A DNA stretch of 64,000 bases from Anadara kagoshimensis. Taxonomy: Eukaryota > Mollusca > Bivalvia > Arcoida > Arcidae. Position 1 is the stretch's first letter, and every line of letters begins with the position of its first letter. The translations under genes were made by a program, and so were the position numbers. This document shows positions 59,063 through 64,000 of this stretch, in pieces. Where the stretch lies: the NCBI GenBank assembly GCA_021292105.1, contig CM037868.1, positions 31,841,812 to 31,905,811 on the forward strand. The letters are read 5' to 3'. Under the pieces are notes generated by a model. The model searched no databases. It worked only from the letters and a program-made list of their open reading frames with translations, and was not told the origin of the DNA.

Positions 59063-59089
59063 CTCATCTCTTCTCTTTCCACTTTAGTT

Positions 59090-59310
59090 ATATCTCACCA
59101 GCCTTTGGGCCTATCTATCCCTCGACAATTTCTCGGATCCATATCTCACCAAGTCTCGACTCCTTTCTGTTAGCTCAGTGTTAAACTTTCGACAGGTCAG
59201 TACTGTATCTATCCCTCGGCAGTTTTTCGGACACTATCCATATCTCACCAAATCGGTAGCCAAGTCTTGACTCCTTTCCGTTAGCGCAGTGTTAAACTTC
59301 TGTACCGTGC
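59090..59310. repeat. two direct copies of a fold-back family G segment
   Basis: CAGTGTTAAACTTTCGACAG is at 59179, and related GTTAGCGCAGTGTTAAACTT at 59279. Each is preceded by CTATCCCTCG..AATTT(T)TCGGA and CCATATCTCACCAA. Confidence 0.65.
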
Positions 59311-59504
59311 TGTACTTAAAGCTTTTACAGGAGCAGAATTTTCGGTAGCCATTAATTTTGGTTTAGGCATTGCTTTTCCGCAATTTTTTAGAAGGTCATA
59401 TTTCATGTCCCTATGAATTTTGGCACTCGCTGTACAGGTATGTACGTTGTGTTCTGTTAGGATCATGCATTCAGTTCGAAGTAGAAAATTATTTGGCACG
59501 CTGT

Positions 59505-59836
59505 CCACAAATCAAGAGACTCTGACCGCTGTGAGTTCGATTCCTGCTCAGACCACATGCCGGAGAGTGAATTTTCCTTGCCGTTGGCCTTTACTGGTTC
59601 ACCCGGTGTCATTATAATGTGACTGGGACCGGTACGCGGCGTACTGACTCAGTGAGCTAGCACCCTTAAGTCTCCCTGAGCGCGCTCTGGTACAAGACGG
59701 ACCATAAAACACACTTGCACTTCAAATGCATACACAAAAATGTTCATAGAATAATCCACAGAGATTATTAAAGTATTCGATTTAATAGCTGAAATATTGC
59801 TGATGCGACGCTAAGCAACAACAACAACAACAACAA
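59505..59836 (+). mobile_element. SINE family 2, 5'-truncated, (CAA)n tail
   Basis: CACCGCTGTGAGTTCGATTC-type head part, then CCTTGCCGTTGGCCTTTACT, GCTGATGCGACGCTAAGCAA and a CAACAACAA tail. Confidence 0.85.
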
Positions 59837-59844
59837 CTTATTTG

Positions 59845-59962
59845 GCCCTAGTCCGACTAATCAGGCCACTAAACCCCCATTATAATTTTTGACTTGTTGG
59901 AGGTTTAGAACAAGTCAAAAATTAAAATGGTGGTTTAGTGGTCTGATTAGTGGGACTAATTT
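59845..59962. mobile_element. hairpin MITE (~118 bp)
   Basis: CAGGCCACTAAACCCCCATT, AATTTTTGACTTGTT pairs with AACAAGTCAAAAATT, AATGGTGGTTTAGTGGTCTG. Nearly the whole element is one stem. It sits at the end of the SINE's CAA tail. Confidence 0.82.
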
Positions 59963-60059
59963 GGCCCTAACTGAACACCATAGATTTGAGAAATAAGAGA
60001 TATTGTATATAAGTTTGCTGCGAGAACTGAAAAGTTTAGGTCTTGTATCGAGCGCTTCG

Positions 60060-60370
60060 AAGTGTTCGCTTCGAACGTGGGAGCCAGTGGATTCGAACCC
60101 CAGCTAGGTCTAAAAAGAACTTGAAAAAAATATTTACTGTTTTTTCGACAAGCAATCAGAAATAAAAATCACGTGTTTTTTTCGGAGGAGACCTTAAAAA
60201 CCGATGTTCCGTGTCATGAGAGGCGTGGCACGTTTAAGAAAACCTCGTATATTAACCCGAGCGCAGTGCAAAAGGTCAAAGTATATGATACTTCACCTGG
60301 CAGCTGGTGACGTATCGATATAATTGAAATATTCTTGATTGGGATGTTAAACCCATATAATTGATCAATC
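60060..60370 (+). mobile_element. divergent SINE family 1 relative
   Basis: Head TCGAGCGCTTCGAAGTGTTC, the B box GGATTCGAACCCCAGC, GTGTCATGAGAGGCGTGGCA, tail CGTATCGATATAATTGAAAT, GATTGGGATGTTAAACCC. Confidence 0.75.
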
Positions 60371-60775
60371 TATCTTTTGTAATTTGAACGCAGTGCAAAT
60401 GGACAAAGTATATGATACTTCATTTGGCAGCTGGTGACGTCTCGATATAATTGAAAAAATCTCTTGACTGGGATATTAAACCCATATAATTGATCAATCT
60501 ATCTTTTGTAATTTGAACGCAGTGCAAATAGTCAAAGTATATGATACTTCACCTGGCAGCTGGTGACGTCTCGATATAAGTGAAATATTCTTGATTGGGA
60601 TGTTAAACCCATGTAATTGATCGATCTATCTTTTGTAATTTGAACGCAGTGGAAATGGTCAAAGTATATGATACTTCACTTGGCAGCTGGTGACGTCTCG
60701 ATATAATTGAAAAATCTCTTGACTGGGATGTTAAACCCATATAATTGATCAATCAATCTTTTGTAATTTGAACGT
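60240..60775 (+). repeat. 128-bp tandem repeat of a SINE tail, ~4 copies
   Basis: TTTGAACGCAGTGCAAATGG, CAGCTGGTGACGTCTCGATA, TTAAACCCATATAATTGATC recur with starts near 60383, 60512, 60639 and 60767. The founder is the tail of the SINE ending at 60370. Confidence 0.9.
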
Positions 60776-61001
60776 TACAATTAAGAAAGTTTAACTGTAC
60801 TGACAGACCTAAAAATCTAAATAAAATATTATGTGTTTGTAATAAAACTTTTAATAGTTTTTTTAAAAGCAAAATGTACTGAATGAAGAAAAAACGAATA
60901 TGGATGAATAGGAAAATAAAAAAATTATTTGCACATTAGTGCGTTAAAAATGTTTTCAAATCTACTCAATTTTTTTACATGTTTGATAAGTAAATACATC
61001 A
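60776..61001. other. AT-rich spacer
   Basis: No feature identified. Confidence 0.5.
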
Positions 61002-61034
61002 CAGACCGGTCGAAAGTTTAACACTGAAAACATT

Positions 61035-61560
61035 GATTGATTGAATGGAGTTTTACGTCTCTGTCAAGAATGTTTTACTTATATCGAGACATCGACAGCT
61101 GTAACCGAAGTTGCAGAAAGGCCTTGACCTATGCAGTGCCGTTTTGGGCAGTGTGCAGGGAGGGTTCTTTAACGTGCCACGCCTGCAGTGACATGGACCA
61201 TCATCGGTATTTAAGGTTTCATCCGAAGGACCGCGTGACTTTCATTTTTAAAAGCCGAATTCTTGGCTTAAGAACAGTCACTACCGATTTTCAAGTCTTG
61301 GTCAAACGTGGTAATGGCTGTTCTTTCGCCAAACAATCGGCATTACAAGATGAAAGTCACGGTTCTTTCAGATAGGAACTTAAAATAAACGAGGTCCCGT
61401 GTCATGGTAGGCTTGGCATGATAAAGAACACTGCTGTATAATGCCATCAGCGCAACGCACAGACAAAATTTATGCACCTTCGCCTAAAGCTGACGACGTC
61501 TCGATCTAAGTGAAATATCCTTGACTGGGAGGTTAAACTCCATTACTCAACTGAACCCAA
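61035..61560. mobile_element. two SINE family 1 pieces in opposite orientation, inside family G ends
   Basis: 61035-61310 on the - strand (TGTTTTACTTATATCGAGAC to AGTCTTGGTCAAACG) and 61315-61560 on the + strand (GGCTGTTCTTTCGCCAAACA to GACTGGGAGGTTAAACTCCA). Family G ends lie at 61003-61025 and 61572-61592 in inverted orientation, so the SINEs may have landed in a family G element. Confidence 0.75.
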
Positions 61561-61837
61561 ATTCGTTACCTTAGTGTTAAACTTTCGTCAGGCCTGTTTT
61601 ATTATTATATATGTATTTTATTTGAATATATTTTAGATTGTTATTAAGATTCAATAAGCATGTTTACAAAATGTATTAAAGACTGATCTTAATTGTCATA
61701 CTAAAATCTTCAATAACATATTAATTTTGATTTCATTCAGCCAACACCCTATTATTTGAAAAAAAATCGGCATGGTTAAAATAAACACATATAGTACAGA
61801 CCTGTCGAAAGTTTAACACTGAGCTACAGTACAGGCC

Positions 61838-62090
61838 GTCTATTTTAAGTTCCCATCCGAAAGAACCGTGACTTTCATTTCGTGATGCCCAGTGCTTGGC
61901 GAAAGAACAGTCGCTACCCACTTTGAAGTCTTGGGTCAGACCTGGCCGGGGAATGAACCCACGACCTCCCACTTACGGAGCGAGCACTCTACCAACTGAG
62001 CTACCGCAGTGGTCTGAATTTTATAAAGTATAAATATTATATATTTATCTTGCCGTAGGTTTATATTACACAGTTTTCCCATGACTTTAC
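61838..62090 (-). repeat. segmental copy of 57500-57755 (SINE head plus flank)
   Basis: The SINE head half is followed by GAATTTTATAAAGTATAAAT, ATTATATATTTATCTTGCCG and CATGACTTTACAAAAGT in both places. The flank is not part of the SINE, so this is a genomic duplication. Confidence 0.82.
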
Positions 62091-62094
62091 AAAA

Positions 62095-62404
62095 GTGTCG
62101 AAAGTTTAACATTGAGCTACAGTACAGACCTGTCGAAAATTCAACACTGAGCTACAGTACAGACCTGTCGATAGATTAACACTGAGCTACAGTACAGACC
62201 TGTCGATAGATGAACACTGAGCTACAGCACAGGCCTGTTGATAGATTAAAACTGAGCTACAGTACAGACCTGTCGATAGATTTACACTGAGCTACAGTAC
62301 AGACCTGTCGATAGATGAACACTGAGCTACAGTACAGGCCTGTTGATAGATTAAAACTGAGCTACAGTACAGACCTGTCGATAGATTAACACTGAGCTAC
62401 AGTA
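62095..62404. repeat. 35-bp satellite from fold-back family G, ~9 copies
   Basis: The unit is ACAGACCTGTCGATAGATTA, ACACTGAGCTACAGT. Some units have GATGAACAC or GCCTGTTGATAGATTAAAAC and these variants recur as pairs (70-bp or larger higher-order blocks). Confidence 0.92.
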
Positions 62405-62945
62405 TATTTTGGTGACGGACATAAAACTTCATGAGAGCCTTGCTAGCTAAATGCTTATAATATCCATGTGTCAACAACTTGTGATGACGACCATATATTT
62501 TGGTGACGGACATAAAACTTCATGAGAGCCTTGCTAGCCCAATGCTTATAATATCCATGTGTCAACAACTTGTGATGACGACCATATATTTTGGTGACGG
62601 ACATAAAACTTCATGAGAGCCTTGCTAGCCCAATGCTAATAATATCCATGTGTCAACAATGATGCTAACCATATATTTTGGTGACGGACATAAAACTTCA
62701 TGAGAGCCTTGCTAGCCCAATGCTAATAATATCCATGTGTCAACAACTTGTGATGACGACCATATATTTTGGTGACGGACATAAAACTTTATGAGAGCCT
62801 TGCTAGCCCAATGCTTGCAAAAACCGTGTGTTAACAACTTGTGATGACGACCATATATTTTGGTGACGGACATAAAACTTCATGAAAGCCTTGTTATCTA
62901 AATACTAACAATATCAATGTGTCAACAACTTGTGATGACGACCAT
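62405..62945 (-). repeat. 91-bp satellite from the Penelope-like 3' coding end, 6 copies
   Basis: The unit has TTTTGGTGACGGACATAAAA, CTTCATGAGAGCCTTGCTAG, CCATGTGTCAACAACTTGTG. Starts are spaced 91, 91, 87, 91 and 91 bp. It aligns to GTGACGGCC.TAAAACTTTT, TGAGGGCCTTGATAAGCC and AATATTCCTGAGTCAACA in the retrotransposon fragments. Confidence 0.9.
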
Positions 62946-63190
62946 AGTCAATATAAATGTGGACGTCGGTATCGTTGTACGTTTAAAATCGTGCCAGTCA
63001 TATTGACATAGAGCTTTATATAAAAACAGTTTATTTGTGGTGGTTTTTTTTTCAGAAAACAACACTGTTTTTATAACAATTGATTTTACATTGATAATTT
63101 TGCGTGATGTACACTATATTGCGTTGACAATTATGAATGCTATCAGGTTTACGTAGAATCGATCGTTTTAAATATACAATAGATATATAA
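62946..63190. other. spacer
   Basis: No feature identified. Confidence 0.5.
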
Positions 63191-63194
63191 TACA

Positions 63195-64000
63195 GACGTG
63201 TCTAAAGTTTTACACTAAGCCACCAAAAAAGTCGAAACTCGGCTGTCGAATAGTCGAGGTAAGGAAAGTGGAAGCCCCTCTGTCGAATAGTCTAGATAAG
63301 GAAAGTGGAAACCCATCTGTCGAATAGTCGAGATAAGGAAATTGGAAACCCATCTGTCGAATGGCAGAGATAAGAAAATTTGAAACCCATCTGTCAAATA
63401 GTCGAGATATAGAAAGTGGAAGCCCATCTGTCGAATAGTCGAGATATCGAAAATTGCAGTTCATCCTTCGAATAGTCGAAATATAGAAAGTGGAAGCCCA
63501 TCTGTCGAATAGTCGAGGTATCGAAAATTGCAGTTCATCCTTCGAATAGTCGAGATGTCGAAAGTGACAGTTCATTCTTCGAATAATCGAGATATCGAAA
63601 GTAGCAGTTCATCCTTCGAAAAAATCGCAATATCGAAAGTTGCATTTCATCCTTCGAAAAAATCGCAATATCGAAAGTGACAGTTCATCCTTCGAAAGAT
63701 CGAGATATCGAAAGTGGCAGTTCCTCCTTCGAAAGATCGAGATATCGAAAGTGGCAGTTCATCCTTTGAATAGTCATGATATCGAAAGTGGCAGTTCATC
63801 CTTCGAATAGTCGAGATATAGAAAAAGGCAGTTCTTCCTTCGAAAGGTAGAGATATTGAAAGTGGCAGTTTATTCTTCGAAAAGTTGAGATATAGAAAGT
63901 GGCAGTTCATCCTTCGAAAAGTCGAGATATGGAAAGTGGCAGTTTATTCTTCGAAAAGTTGATCAGATATAGAAAGTGGCAATTCATCCTTCGAATAGTC
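63195..64000. repeat. 37-38-bp satellite, ~20 copies, runs off the window
   Basis: It starts with a family G end (CAGACGTGTCTAAAGTTTTA, CACTAAGCC..CGAAACTCGG), then units TCGAATAGTCGAGATATCGA, AAGTGGCAGTTCATCCT. An early variant block reads GGAAACCCATCTG. Minus-strand frames in it are by-products. Confidence 0.92.

Noticed and set aside
63210..63910. Minus-strand frames rich in FDRW/DYSTDGLPLS
   Set aside because: Readings of the 37-38-bp satellite.

Overview
The window is animal nuclear DNA. It is AT-rich, with small exons bounded by GT..AG introns, tRNA-derived SINEs, fold-back MITEs, decayed retrotransposon fragments and many mini- and microsatellites. The repeat mix and the invertebrate-style cadherin gene suggest a mollusc, most likely a bivalve; this is inference, since no marker gene is present. 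There is no bacterial, phage or CRISPR content.

Two genes can be built exon by exon with an unbroken frame. On the + strand, 1476-6770 holds the last four coding exons (487 codons plus stop) of a coiled-coil protein that I recognise as a hinderin (KIAA1328) homologue; its 5' part lies outside the window. On the - strand, from ATG at 45021 to TGA at 10906, 19 exons (3108 nt, 1035 residues) join in frame. They encode a secreted-to-membrane protein: signal peptide, an N-terminal CCG..W..WRD..LIGEN beta-sandwich-like domain, about seven cadherin-type repeats, a Thr-rich stalk, one transmembrane helix and a short basic/proline-rich tail. The two genes converge on 6771-10905.

Layout: 1-6770 hinderin-like 3' half; 6771-7290 tandem copies of its terminal exon; 7291-10905 repeat-rich convergent spacer; 10906-45021 cadherin-like gene with introns packed with repeats; 45022-64000 no convincing exon, only satellites, SINEs, MITEs and retrotransposon 3' ends.

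The strongest unusual signal is that several tandem arrays in the cadherin-like gene are built from its own splice junctions. A 27-bp array (30195-31590) repeats the exon 6 end plus its GTAAGTG donor about 45-50 times. A ~41-bp array (26177-26875) repeats a polypyrimidine tract, CAG and the start of exon 8 about 17 times. Exon 14's acceptor, exon 9's donor and the whole of exon 4 are also duplicated into neighbouring introns, and the hinderin-like gene has about five copies of its terminal exon end.

A second theme is satellites that appear to grow from transposon tails: a SINE tail (46980-50490 and 60240-60770), a Penelope-like retrotransposon 3' coding end (62405-62945, 33600-33760) and a fold-back MITE end (34220-36770, 62095-62404, 63195-64000).
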